This document shows positions 28,809 to 36,642 of a stretch of DNA of 64,000 nt, one piece after another. A program made the translations under genes and the position numbers. The notes beneath the pieces are model-generated. The model was not told the origin of the DNA. It saw only the letters and a program-made list of their open reading frames with translations, and searched no databases. The DNA is from Sphingomonas sp. AR_OL41 (GTDB lineage: Bacteria > Pseudomonadota > Alphaproteobacteria > Sphingomonadales > Sphingomonadaceae). The DNA lies in NCBI RefSeq assembly GCF_029911635.1, contig NZ_JARYTI010000003.1, forward strand, positions 1 through 64,000, read 5' to 3'. The stretch's first letter is position 1, and every line of letters starts with the position of its first letter.

Positions 28809-29590
28809 TTATTTAGACTGTTCGTCAGCCTTACGACGCTTGGCATTCAACAGATTTACGTGGTGATTATCGACCAAGCGCAAGATGTGAAAGAACGCCT
28901 CGCGCTCATGCCCCTTGAGCCCATATTCTGAGGCATAGGCACGCATGGCGACAAAGGGGATGCCACCCGTTGCCATGCCGCTTGAGCGATCGGCGTTGAG
29001 GTGTTGGTACGCTTCCCAAAACCATAGCCCGGCCCGCGTGATTGGCGGTGCCTGATTTAGTATTGAGGTGGCGTACGCCTGTTGCTCGCCTATCGAATCC
29101 CGCGCGAGATCGATCAAGAGAGCGAGTTCCGAATCCTCGAAACTCAACTCCCAATCGATGCGGGCGATTAGTTTTTTGAGATATCTTCCGCCGCGAACTC
29201 TTCATCTGGGGCGAAGTTCGAATCGTCGGCCGCAAGCTCAACGAGCTTAAGCGCGATCCAACGGGCATTTTCATTAGCGAAGAATGCCAGCGCGGTCTCT
29301 ACAGAGAAAGGCACTTCCTTGCCCTTTGCGGTAATGCCTTCCCAGCCGGTGAGATAGACGTGACACAACACGGCACATGCCGCCTGATATTCATCAAGCT
29401 GATTGGTGCGAAGCTGCTTGGCATACATCGCGCGAACGCGCTTAAACTCAAGCTGGCCTTTGGTCTTGGAGCTATCGACGTAACGAAGGGTAAAGGTGCC
29501 GTAATACTTGCCGTTACGCTCGATACGGAAAGGCAAGCCAGCGTCAGCCGTGGCTTCGTCGTAAGGGGATTCGATGTCGAATTCGATCAT
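28809..29590 (-). CDS. Tail assembly chaperone fusion gpG-T (by -1 frameshift)
   Basis: The reading frame ending at 28809 has no ATG near its start but is open upstream to the slippery site at 29171-29177. A -1 slip there continues as LIARIDWELSFEDSELALLID and gives a protein of about 260 residues: gpG plus a 120-residue T domain. The T part is helical, ending NLLNAKRRKADEQSK. Such G/GT pairs chaperone tape-measure folding in siphoviruses and lie directly before the tape measure gene, as here. Confidence 0.82.
28810..28815 (-). promoter_or_regulatory. TAAATA box, spacer 8
   Basis: TCTAAATA-AGATCACG-ATG before the tape measure gene; the gpT stop codon TAA overlaps the box. Confidence 0.55.
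29168..29590 (-). CDS. Tail assembly chaperone gpG
   Basis: A 140-residue protein with start ATG 29590 (MIEFDIESPYDEATADAGLPF), preceded by AGGATGATAA. The N-terminal half is beta-rich (YYGTFTLRYVDSSKT) and the C-terminal half helical and acidic. It ends S-K-N at a stop directly behind A_AAA_AAC. It is the major, unshifted product of the G/GT pair. Confidence 0.8.
   Translation of the reverse strand: MIEFDIESPYDEATADAGLPFRIERNGKYYGTFTLRYVDSSKTKGQLEFKRVRAMYAKQLRTNQLDEYQAACAVLCHVYLTGWEGITAKGKEVPFSVETALAFFANENARWIALKLVELAADDSNFAPDEEFAAEDISKN
29171..29177 (-). promoter_or_regulatory. Programmed -1 slippery site A_AAA_AAC
   Basis: In frame TC[A AAA AAC] TAA: an X_XXY_YYZ heptamer placed immediately before the gpG stop. 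A slip changes the next codon from TAA to CTA and enters the T frame. Confidence 0.85.
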
Positions 29591-29624
29591 GGGTTTTATC
29601 ATCCTGCTAAGATTGTTGAGCCAG

Positions 29625-29630
29625 TATTTA
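29625..29630 (-). promoter_or_regulatory. TAAATA box, 34 nt upstream of gpG
   Basis: GCATAAATACTGG, lying 8 bp past an intrinsic terminator and followed by a leader with its own SD (GCAGGATG). Confidence 0.65.
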
Positions 29631-29638
29631 TGCAAATG

Positions 29639-29668
29639 AAAAAGGCCCGGACCGTAGTCCGAGCCTTT
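29639..29668 (-). terminator. Intrinsic terminator after the tail tube gene
   Basis: Minus strand AGGCTCGGAC-tacg-GTCCGGGCCT followed by TTTTT: a 10-bp stem with one G-U pair. Confidence 0.85.
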
Positions 29669-29697
29669 CCCATGATCGCCCTTGATCTTAGCAGGAA

Positions 29698-30609
29698 TTA
29701 GAGGCGAGTAATCTGCACATCCGTACCAAGAGTCGTATCATACTGAGCGGTAAAGCTGAGCGTCACAAATAGCTTGGAGTTATCTTCAACATCTTGCGGC
29801 GCGGTCGTCAAAACCACGGCCGGGAAGAGGAAGGTATAACCGGTGCTAACGGCACCAAAGGTGATGCTTGCGGCGATCGGCGTATCGTTCAACAGCGCGG
29901 TTTCGATCGACCAATCACGGCGGAACATCGTAACGTCAAAGGTGACCTTGCGCATACCCGAGGTGCCGATACCAATGGCGTTCGCCGAGCCCAGAGCGAA
30001 TTGCGCTTCGCGGGTGTGATCGATCGTGATGGCAAACTTTGCGTACTGACCAGTAACGCCAGCGATCGTTACCGTACCGGCATCAAGACCGGTGAGCTTA
30101 CGCGTGGTGCCTGAGTTGGCATAAGTTGCACCCGTGATCATCGTTGCCGAGCGCGCATCATTCGTGCCCATCACGTCAAACGAGAGATCAATCGCGCTCG
30201 TGGCATCGCCAGAAATCGCGATTTTATCGGTCGTGCAATTTTTGAATTGACGGTAATAGCTTACGCCAGCTTCCGTAAAGCGCTTTTCCAACGTGTAATA
30301 AGAGTCGGTATTGCCCGCCTTAAGAACGTTGGTAGTCCACGTGCCGCCCATGCCGCTTTGAAGCATTAGCTCAACCGATGCGTCACGCTGGAAATGAGTC
30401 TTAAGACCACCCGCCGCTTTGTAACCCGCCTTGGTAACACCAAAGCCAGCGCGACCGGGTGCGATCGTGGCACTCTGAATCGTCTCGTTGGTAAGCTGGA
30501 CGGTATCACCGAGAATGTTAGGGAAGCGCAAGAATGCAGGAGTCGCCGGGGTTGTGCCGGGGGTAGTTTCTGCAATGATTGCGTATTGAATATCGCTGGG
30601 ATTTGCCAT
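29698..30609 (-). CDS. Major tail tube protein
   Basis: A 303-residue beta-rich protein (DIQYAIIAETTPGTTPATPAFLRFP...) of the phage tail tube class, with a later domain around MGTNDARSATMITGATYANSG that may be an Ig-like decoration. It lies in the normal tube position between tail terminator and gpG. ATG 30609 has SD GGAG about 10 nt upstream, in contrast to the neighbouring connector and tip genes. A terminator follows, so it is a strongly expressed separate unit. Confidence 0.82.
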   Translation of the reverse strand: MANPSDIQYAIIAETTPGTTPATPAFLRFPNILGDTVQLTNETIQSATIAPGRAGFGVTKAGYKAAGGLKTHFQRDASVELMLQSGMGGTWTTNVLKAGNTDSYYTLEKRFTEAGVSYYRQFKNCTTDKIAISGDATSAIDLSFDVMGTNDARSATMITGATYANSGTTRKLTGLDAGTVTIAGVTGQYAKFAITIDHTREAQFALGSANAIGIGTSGMRKVTFDVTMFRRDWSIETALLNDTPIAASITFGAVSTGYTFLFPAVVLTTAPQDVEDNSKLFVTLSFTAQYDTTLGTDVQITRL

Positions 30610-30660
30610 TAAAAAGGACTCCAAAAAAATCTAAAGGACGCGGCTTGCACGTCACTCCGG

Positions 30661-30666
30661 TATTTA
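30661..30666 (-). promoter_or_regulatory. TAAATA box, 51 nt upstream of the tail tube gene
   Basis: CCAATAAATACCGGAG, followed by a leader ending TTTTTTTGGAGTCCTTTTTA-ATG with a clear SD. Confidence 0.65.
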
Positions 30667-30702
30667 TTGGAGGCGAGATTTTGAGCGGTTTTGGCCTTAC
30701 GC

Positions 30703-31113
30703 TTAGGAGTAGGGTCTTACGCTGTCCCAAGGGATCGAAACGGTAAACATCATCATTCCGGACTTATCCAAAATCGGCCCTTGATGGTCTGGCGTATAGC
30801 AATGCACAACACCATCGGCGCTTGTCCAATTGCGGAATACGGTTGCGAATTGATCGCTCAGAGCGATGGCCACAGCATCACCGCCTTGTGCCGGGATGAA
30901 GATTTGCAGCCATACGCGGCCAAGTTGCTTTAGCGTGCCGTTGGTGCCCGAGCCGGTGTAATGCTGGCTTGCGCCCGGCCGAACGCTGAAATGGACATAA
31001 GGCGCATTCGTGGGACGTTCTGCCACGGGAGCGAGATCATAGAATACCGGAATCGAGCCCGACCATTGATCGGCGAAACGTTGGCGCAATGTCTGGATAT
31101 CTTGAGCGAGCAT
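30703..31113 (-). CDS. Tail terminator / DUF4128-like protein
   Basis: A 136-residue protein (QTLRQRFADQWSGSIPVFYDLAP... NAPYVHFSVRPGASQHYTGSG) resembling the DUF4128 tail-completion family, which caps the tail tube. It sits between the gp10-like protein and the tube, which fits. No SD is present; the box is 5 nt upstream. Confidence 0.72.
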   Translation of the reverse strand: MLAQDIQTLRQRFADQWSGSIPVFYDLAPVAERPTNAPYVHFSVRPGASQHYTGSGTNGTLKQLGRVWLQIFIPAQGGDAVAIALSDQFATVFRNWTSADGVVHCYTPDHQGPILDKSGMMMFTVSIPWDSVRPYS

Positions 31114-31118
31114 ATGGG

Positions 31119-31124
31119 TATTTA
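31119..31124 (-). promoter_or_regulatory. TAAATA box, spacer 5
   Basis: CTCTAAATA-CCCAT-ATG; overlaps the last codons of the gp10-like gene. Confidence 0.6.
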
Positions 31125-31400
31125 GAGTCGCGTTACCGCGTCAATCGTATTCTCAACGTACCCGGCTGGGGCTTGCTTGGAGTGCCCCGCGTTCAAGGCC
31201 TCGATATACTCGACATTGTTTTCAATCGTGCCCGCCGCAAGGTCTGGCACCCAACCGAGGCGAGCCCTTCCGGTATCAACCGGAGTGGCCAACACGAGCG
31301 CCTTATGAAGATCGCCCACGAGCTTGGCGCGTACATCCGCCACCATATCCTTGATGGAATCTTGAACGTAGACCGAGACCGAGAGTTTGATACCGCTCAT
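31122..31400 (-). CDS. HK97 gp10-like neck protein
   Basis: A 92-residue protein with the family features ATPVDTGRARLGW and NNVEYIEALNAGHSKQAPAG YVENTIDA at the end, typical of HK97-gp10-type head-tail joining proteins. ATG 31400 overlaps the previous stop (ATGA), so no separate box is needed. A longer open frame upstream is out-of-gene and rejected. Confidence 0.78.
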   Translation of the reverse strand: MSGIKLSVSVYVQDSIKDMVADVRAKLVGDLHKALVLATPVDTGRARLGWVPDLAAGTIENNVEYIEALNAGHSKQAPAGYVENTIDAVTRL

Positions 31401-31741
31401 TTCTTCGCCATGGCGTAAAAGATAAGGGGAACGCCAATCGGCGACTCTGCGTCTACGTTGCTCAACACATAGGTCTTGCCCCCAAGGGTGAGCCTGTCGC
31501 CTTCTAACGGTTGGACGCTCAGCGTAAGCTCTGTGGACGTAATTAAGGTGCCATCTTGCGCCACGGTGGTGATGGTCGCGGCGACGGCGCGGCACGGTAT
31601 AGTTACATCGCTGGCTGGGGTGGTGGCACCCGTCACCGGGTTGAACGCCACAGAACCGGGACGCGAGAGTACGGCATCGCCGAACACATCCGACGCCACG
31701 AGCTTGGCGATCTTCGCCGCTACCTTGTCATACGTGCTCAA
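31397..31741 (-). CDS. Head closure / connector protein
   Basis: A 114-residue protein (DKVAAKIAKLVASDVFGDAVLSRPG... LEGDRLTLGGKTYVLSNVDAE), probably a head-tail stopper by position and by the short beta-barrel-like layout. I start it at TTG 31741, which overlaps the preceding stop (TTGA); a GTG at 31774 is the alternative. Its end overlaps the gp10-like start. Confidence 0.62.
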   Translation of the reverse strand: MSTYDKVAAKIAKLVASDVFGDAVLSRPGSVAFNPVTGATTPASDVTIPCRAVAATITTVAQDGTLITSTELTLSVQPLEGDRLTLGGKTYVLSNVDAESPIGVPLIFYAMAKK

Positions 31742-32271
31742 CGCGGCACCGGAAAGCCATACATATAGCCCCACGGGTAAACGTCACGTGGCGCACTCAT
31801 CGCCGTTGAGGATGCCGAGGAGCCGCGCCGGGATGCCACTTTCTTGAGGAGTGCCGCAATCTGGGGGAAACGATCGGCGGTGCGGTTATTGAGATCATAG
31901 GTGGTCTTGGAGCGTACCTTACCAACCCATACCTCTTCATCGGTAACGCGGCTCTGGGGCAGGACTTCGAATAGATCATTAGTCAACGAGATCAACGCGA
32001 CCTCAAGGCACGCTTTGACAACGGCCGGGTTAAGGACCGTCTCGCCATAGCGTGGATTCTGCAAGCTTTGAGTATCGAGTAACGGCACCGATCGAAACAC
32101 AAACATTGTATCAAGATAATCGGTCGCACGGATGAGCGCGGCGGATTTATCGCCGCTCGATAGTGCGGCCCATTTCGTTACCGCGCGATCGGCAAAATAT
32201 GTATCGGCATCCGTTACCGACACGTAAGAGTTGGCGTTGGCGAGCCCTGCGCCTGTTTCGACTATGATCAT
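31738..32271 (-). CDS. Head-tail adaptor (DnaT-like family)
   Basis: A 177-residue protein starting MIIVETGAGLANANSYVSVTDADTYFADR. This matches the phage family often labelled DnaT-like ssDNA-binding, in practice the head-tail adaptor following the capsid gene. ATG 32271 is chosen for the 5-nt spacer to the box and family N-terminus; the longer frame crosses a terminator. Confidence 0.78.
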   Translation of the reverse strand: MIIVETGAGLANANSYVSVTDADTYFADRAVTKWAALSSGDKSAALIRATDYLDTMFVFRSVPLLDTQSLQNPRYGETVLNPAVVKACLEVALISLTNDLFEVLPQSRVTDEEVWVGKVRSKTTYDLNNRTADRFPQIAALLKKVASRRGSSASSTAMSAPRDVYPWGYMYGFPVPR

Positions 32272-32276
32272 GCCGG

Positions 32277-32282
32277 TATTTA
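32277..32282 (-). promoter_or_regulatory. TAAATA box, spacer 5
   Basis: GCCTAAATA-CCGGC-ATG; it begins immediately after the T-tract of the capsid terminator, so transcription must restart here. Confidence 0.7.
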
Positions 32283-32316
32283 GGCAAAAGAAAAGCCGGG
32301 GCATCTCTACCCCGGC
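32283..32316 (-). terminator. Intrinsic terminator after the capsid gene
   Basis: Minus strand AGCCGGGG-tagagatg-CCCCGGCT followed by TTTCTTTT. Confidence 0.88.
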
Positions 32317-32339
32317 TCTTAATTCCCTTGATGATCGCC

Positions 32340-33356
32340 TTAGACGTTGGCGTTGACCTTGAGCGCAATGATCGGGCAGTTCTTACGGTTAAGAACGCGA
32401 GTCCAAGCGCCAGCGACTTCATACGCGGTACGCAACGGCGAAAGACCGTTGGTGACCGTGCCAGCCGCCGAGGAGTGGCCAACCGGGTGCAGGATGACCT
32501 GCTTACGAACGGTCAGCGTCTCGTTGCCCCAGCCGTTGCCAGCCGTTGGATTCTTCCAAGCCTCAACGGCGCGGACACCGAGATCAGCCTCACCGTAAGC
32601 CAGCGCGCCTTCACCCAACAGGTAGCAAGTGAAGAGCTTCTTATTGGTGCCGTTAACAACCGGGACGGTATCGTCAAGGTAAACAGGGATGCCCATGTAG
32701 GATGGGAATGGCGTGGTTGCGGAAGCGCGAAGCGTGTTAGCGCCATCGTTCTTCATCAAGAAACCATAGACAACCGAGTGCATGATCACGAGCGAAATCT
32801 TGCCGCGATTGTCGCCCATGGTCGTCATGGCATCGGTGAAAGTCGAGACCGAGGGACCGGTAAGCGAAGTGGTCGCGGCGACGGTATCGAGATTGACGTT
32901 AACAACCATGTCGCCGCCATCGGTCGCGATGTTGTGGGCGATCACACCATTAAGCTTCGACATAGCGAACGAGTTGATGATGCGGTTAACGTCAGGCACG
33001 ACTTTGTTATCAACAATCTGCTGAATCATATCGACACCGTTGACGGTTTCCATAAGCTCAGAGACACCGTAGGTACGGCTCAGATAATCCTTCTGGAAAA
33101 TCTGGGGCTTGATCTGCGCCGCCGACAGCGTCGCCTGTGTAGCGTCGTCGGTAGCGATGTCGGGATCGCTGTAAGCCTGAACGTTGAGCACCGGCAGGGT
33201 GCCAACCGAACCGGGCTGGCCAGCGCGAAGGTTAAGCTCGTTGGAACGAACGATTGCGCCGCTCGACAACAGAGCGTTGGTAGCAAAGACGCCTTCCGTA
33301 ATCAAATTGGCAAAAACGTTGGGATTCAGACCGTCAGTTAGTGAAGAATAAGCCAT
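32340..33356 (-). CDS. Major capsid protein
   Basis: A 338-residue protein with HK97-fold-like layout: N-terminal DGLNPNVFANLITEGVFATNALLSSG, a middle segment with conserved SELMETVNGVDMIQQIVDNKVV, and C-terminal LLGEGALAYGEADLG... RKQVILHPVGHSS. Position after the scaffold gene and its own strong leader and terminator support the call. The transcript leader from the box at 33432 would carry a 5' hairpin (33405-33431), and SD CGGAG lies about 10 nt before ATG 33356. Confidence 0.88.
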   Translation of the reverse strand: MAYSSLTDGLNPNVFANLITEGVFATNALLSSGAIVRSNELNLRAGQPGSVGTLPVLNVQAYSDPDIATDDATQATLSAAQIKPQIFQKDYLSRTYGVSELMETVNGVDMIQQIVDNKVVPDVNRIINSFAMSKLNGVIAHNIATDGGDMVVNVNLDTVAATTSLTGPSVSTFTDAMTTMGDNRGKISLVIMHSVVYGFLMKNDGANTLRASATTPFPSYMGIPVYLDDTVPVVNGTNKKLFTCYLLGEGALAYGEADLGVRAVEAWKNPTAGNGWGNETLTVRKQVILHPVGHSSAAGTVTNGLSPLRTAYEVAGAWTRVLNRKNCPIIALKVNANV

Positions 33357-33404
33357 TAATGGGACTCCGAATAAATTGTTATCCGGGGTCGCGCGCGGCT
33401 AATC

Positions 33405-33431
33405 CCGGATCAGTCTTGAGGACCGATCCGG
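33405..33431 (-). promoter_or_regulatory. 5' leader hairpin of the capsid mRNA
   Basis: CCGGATC(G)GTC ... GAC(T)GATCCGG directly adjoins the TAAATA box, so it would form at or near the 5' end of the late capsid transcript. Confidence 0.5.
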
Positions 33432-33437
33432 TATTTA
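33432..33437 (-). promoter_or_regulatory. TAAATA box, 75 nt upstream of the capsid gene
   Basis: CCGAATAAATACCGG; one of the few boxes with a long leader and an SD. Confidence 0.65.
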
Positions 33438-33460
33438 TTCGGGTGCTAAAAATGAGCGGT

Positions 33461-34096
33461 TTAGGCCCTGAACTTGAGTCCAAGACTTGCCGCGATTGCG
33501 TTGGCTTGTTCGGGATTTGTGTTGGCGAGCTTGCTAAACTCTGTCGCGTTCAAGTTGTCCTTAGTCCAACCGCCAGTAACCGATGGACGCGTACCGCCCG
33601 TGGCACCCGCGCCGGTATTCTGAGGCGCAGAGACAAAAGCCTTGCCCGCATCGGTGGCGAAGTAGCTGCCAAGGAAATCATTAAGCGGCTCGTCACCGTA
33701 CAGCGCGACACCATCCTTAAGCGCGGCCTTGGCGTTGAACATCGCGGTCAATGGCTCGTGAAGGTGCTTAGGTACGTCATTGGCCACGAGTGCCTTGGCG
33801 ATCGTGTTATCAACAAGCTGCGTCTTTAGCGTAGTTGTGGTGTTGTCGAGTTGATCGCGTAGCGCCTTCATCTCGCGCTCATACTTGGTCTCAAGGCTTT
33901 TCTTGACCTCATCGACCGAGCCTGTCGCGGCGATGCGCGCATCTTCCGCCTCTTGTGCGGTTTGCTCCAATGTGGTCTTGACGGTCTTGAGCGTCTTAAC
34001 CTCTGTCAAAAGCTCTTTGTTCTTAGCCGCAAGCTTTTCAGTCGCAGCACTAACAGCCGCATCAATAGCGGCTTGCATCTCTTCTGTAATATCCAT
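33461..34096 (-). CDS. Capsid scaffold protein
   Basis: A 211-residue acidic protein. Residues 1-100 form a long coiled coil (EMQAAIDAAVSAATEKLAAKNKEL...), followed by a Gly/Thr-rich linker and a small helical C-terminus (LNATEFSKLANTNPEQANAIA) such as the capsid-binding tail of scaffolds. It lies just before the capsid gene. SD GAGGG precedes ATG 34096. Confidence 0.83.
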   Translation of the reverse strand: MDITEEMQAAIDAAVSAATEKLAAKNKELLTEVKTLKTVKTTLEQTAQEAEDARIAATGSVDEVKKSLETKYEREMKALRDQLDNTTTTLKTQLVDNTIAKALVANDVPKHLHEPLTAMFNAKAALKDGVALYGDEPLNDFLGSYFATDAGKAFVSAPQNTGAGATGGTRPSVTGGWTKDNLNATEFSKLANTNPEQANAIAASLGLKFRA

Positions 34097-34174
34097 CGTC
34101 TTGACCCTCGTTTCGCAGAATTGCGGGTGTGGCTCACAGAGCCGTTGCGGCCGGGCACAACCCGATCACGAGAG

Positions 34175-34180
34175 TATTTA
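34175..34180 (-). promoter_or_regulatory. TAAATA box, 78 nt upstream of the scaffold gene
   Basis: AACTAAATACTCTCG; its first TAA is the stop codon of the MuF gene. The leader carries an SD. Confidence 0.6.
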
Positions 34181-35242
34181 GTTAAAGGCGCTGGGATGGA
34201 GCTTCTTAAGCTCATCAAGGGTGATGACTTCCGAATCATTGCGGATGAAATCTTGCAACGAGAGCTTACCGCGACGCCATAAATCGGCGCGCGTCTTACC
34301 CAATACCTCAAGCTGTCGCTCTGGGGGTTGCTTCTTAAGCCATGCGTCGAATGTCTGGGGCTTAACCTGTCCGTCAATGCTGGCGCGTTGCTGTGGTGTC
34401 ACTTCCTTGAGATCAAGGCCCATCTCTTTGAAGCTCTTGGTGGATGCCACAGATATGGAGCGACACCGGATGTGCCGGGGCGGAATAGGCCCCTCCCCTA
34501 CCGGGTAAACCGAGCCATCAAGCGAAGCGCAGATTATCGTGGTGCGGCTATCCAGTGTCGCGACAAACTCCCATCCCTTCACCACATTTTGATTAGCGCG
34601 CCACGTCTCTTGAGCCGCATGGTTGGCGGTATGGTTGATCGCGGTACGGACTATGGAGCGTGCGGAATTGCGGCTCACGTTAGCAACGCCATCGCGGTAA
34701 CCCCCGGCCTTGGTGCCCATGATCCGGCGAACGATCTTGTCGACGCCTTCGCCCTCAACCATCCCGATGTTGATTTCACGCTGGATACGCGAGAGCGCCC
34801 CGGCTTCCATATCCTTGACGATCGGCTTTAGAAGCGTGCCCATGATCGGCCGCTCTGTCGCTATACTGGCCAATAGCTGGGGCGATGGTAACGCGGTGGC
34901 AAGCTTGACCGTTAGTGCGGTGTTGATGGCGCGGGTTTGAAAATCTGCCTCAGTCGTCGCCAGACCATGGAGTTGCTCAACGAGCGTATCATATAGCTGC
35001 CCGTAGACCGGCCCCAGAACCTGCGAGACTTCATCAATCAAGAGCTTGAGCCGGGCTGTGGTTGATGGCCCTAAGTCGATGCCACGCTCTTCAATAGTGC
35101 TTAGCCGCGCGGCGATCTTGGCCACGAGATCGGCTTGCACGCTATCCAAAAGCTTGATGATCTTTTGCTCTACGCCATTGCCGAACCTCAAGAGGTGTAT
35201 AGCGTGTTGTATCGCGAGATCGGTTAGAGCGGCATTGGCCAT
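34178..35242 (-). CDS. Minor head protein, Mu gpF/SPP1 gp7-like (MuF)
   Basis: A 354-residue protein. The helical N-terminus is followed by the MuF core: TLDSRTTIICASLDGSVYP and PPRHIRCRS, the Cys/His pattern of the family. MuF proteins are packaged with DNA and bind the portal. No toxin domain follows the core; the C-terminus is helical (PPERQLEVLGKTRADLWRRG). Confidence 0.85.
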   Translation of the reverse strand: MANAALTDLAIQHAIHLLRFGNGVEQKIIKLLDSVQADLVAKIAARLSTIEERGIDLGPSTTARLKLLIDEVSQVLGPVYGQLYDTLVEQLHGLATTEADFQTRAINTALTVKLATALPSPQLLASIATERPIMGTLLKPIVKDMEAGALSRIQREINIGMVEGEGVDKIVRRIMGTKAGGYRDGVANVSRNSARSIVRTAINHTANHAAQETWRANQNVVKGWEFVATLDSRTTIICASLDGSVYPVGEGPIPPRHIRCRSISVASTKSFKEMGLDLKEVTPQQRASIDGQVKPQTFDAWLKKQPPERQLEVLGKTRADLWRRGKLSLQDFIRNDSEVITLDELKKLHPSAFN

Positions 35243-35246
35243 GCCT

Positions 35247-35252
35247 TATTTA
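35247..35252 (-). promoter_or_regulatory. TAAATA box, spacer 4
   Basis: GCCTAAATA-AGGC-ATG before MuF; its TAA is the portal stop codon. Confidence 0.6.
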
Positions 35253-36614
35253 GGCAAAGGGAGAAGCCGCGCCGTTGGTATCAAGGCTCGCCGCGTACGT
35301 CTCGAAATCCCAATTCTCATTGAGCAATTCGCCGTTTTGTAAAATCTCAAACAAGGCCTCAAGGGGAAGCTTGCCACTGTTGTGCAGAGCCATGACTTGC
35401 GCCAAAAGCTGGGGATCAATCGGCATCGGGATAAAGTCAGTCGAGAGGATATAGCTTACCTCAACCGGATCGATGCCAAGACGCTGCGCCGCCAGCTTAA
35501 GGCCTTGCGTTAGCTTCTCAGAGATATGGCGCGCCATGCTGGCGAGAATCGAGTTTTCGCTCGATTGGCGTCGTGCCACGGTTTCGGCCGCTTCCGCCGC
35601 CGCTTTCTCACTCGCGAGCATTCGAGAGCCCAGCATCGCCATATGAGATTCGAGCTTATCAAGCTTGCGTTCAAGCGCCGGGACGCCTTGCCCCGTATAT
35701 TCGTGCCAAAATACCTTGGCATCAACGCTTTCAAGACGCCAATGAGCCCCAGCCTCTACGGATAGCTCGACATCTTCCGCAACGCCCGTGGTGACCGTTA
35801 CCGGTGCGGTGATCCACTTAAGTGCGGTGGCGAGATTGGCGCTTTGCAGATAATGAACGTTATTGGTCGCACAAATATCATCCATGCTCGCGCCCTCCTC
35901 GCCATCGGCGAAAGAGACGAACGGAATGTACGGTATCGGCGTACCATTTTGTAATGGTGTGGTCTGGCTTTCGAGGTGCCACGTTCCATCAACAAGCGTC
36001 CACTTCAAAACCGTGTAGGCACCATCAATCAATTGAAGATCGCGCACCGTATCCGAGCCTTCGCGCAAACGAACGCGCATGAGGGTTTTACGGCCACCAA
36101 TCACGCCATGGGTAAGCTCAAGAATATTCTCAGCACAATAAGGCGCAAGGTATGGGCGCACATCAAGCGCAGCCGCCATGGCCTTACTCATACCATCTGG
36201 CGTATCGACGTGATCGACAAGCAAGCCGCCGCAGTTGGTGATGGAATATTCGCGGAATGCCCAGCGCGCCACGGCTTCCAAGCTCTGGCCATCACAAGAG
36301 ATGACATCAGCCATTGCGGCGAGCGTATCGGGTGCTCTGAGTGCCGGGCTCTTACGAAACACGAGCCCGATAAAGCTTTGCAGCGTTCGCGCCGCTGCCG
36401 GGAAATATTCGGTTTCATTCTTAAGCGCGATATAGTCGCCCCAAACATTATTGGGGTTTGTATCCGCCATGAAGGTGGAGCTAACCTTGCGGTGAAGATA
36501 GAGCGTACCCGCGTCCTTAACCGCGTCAATGCCGTTGGTGTGATCGCGATTGCGACGCCAGCGCGCGAGGTGGCAGGAACGATGCGCGGAATATGTGGAG
36601 ATATCTTGACTCAT
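35250..36614 (-). CDS. Portal protein (DUF4055 family)
   Basis: A 454-residue portal. Diagnostic stretches are LHRKVSSTFMADTNPNN, YFPAAARTLQSFIGLVFRKSPAL and the C-terminal helical stem ERKLDKLESHMAMLGSRML. It follows the large terminase and precedes MuF, the standard order. Confidence 0.85.
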   Translation of the reverse strand: MSQDISTYSAHRSCHLARWRRNRDHTNGIDAVKDAGTLYLHRKVSSTFMADTNPNNVWGDYIALKNETEYFPAAARTLQSFIGLVFRKSPALRAPDTLAAMADVISCDGQSLEAVARWAFREYSITNCGGLLVDHVDTPDGMSKAMAAALDVRPYLAPYCAENILELTHGVIGGRKTLMRVRLREGSDTVRDLQLIDGAYTVLKWTLVDGTWHLESQTTPLQNGTPIPYIPFVSFADGEEGASMDDICATNNVHYLQSANLATALKWITAPVTVTTGVAEDVELSVEAGAHWRLESVDAKVFWHEYTGQGVPALERKLDKLESHMAMLGSRMLASEKAAAEAAETVARRQSSENSILASMARHISEKLTQGLKLAAQRLGIDPVEVSYILSTDFIPMPIDPQLLAQVMALHNSGKLPLEALFEILQNGELLNENWDFETYAASLDTNGAASPFA

Positions 36615-36619
36615 GCGAG

Positions 36620-36625
36620 TATTTA
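36620..36625 (-). promoter_or_regulatory. TAAATA box, spacer 5
   Basis: GGCTAAATA-CTCGC-ATG before the portal gene, 18 nt after the terminase stop. Confidence 0.6.
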
Positions 36626-36642
36626 GCCCGGCGTGTTGATGC

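Noticed and set aside
28809-29147. Independent 112-residue gene starting at TTG 29147
   Set aside because: No SD, and the frame is open back to a slippery heptamer at the gpG stop; the frameshift reading explains it better.
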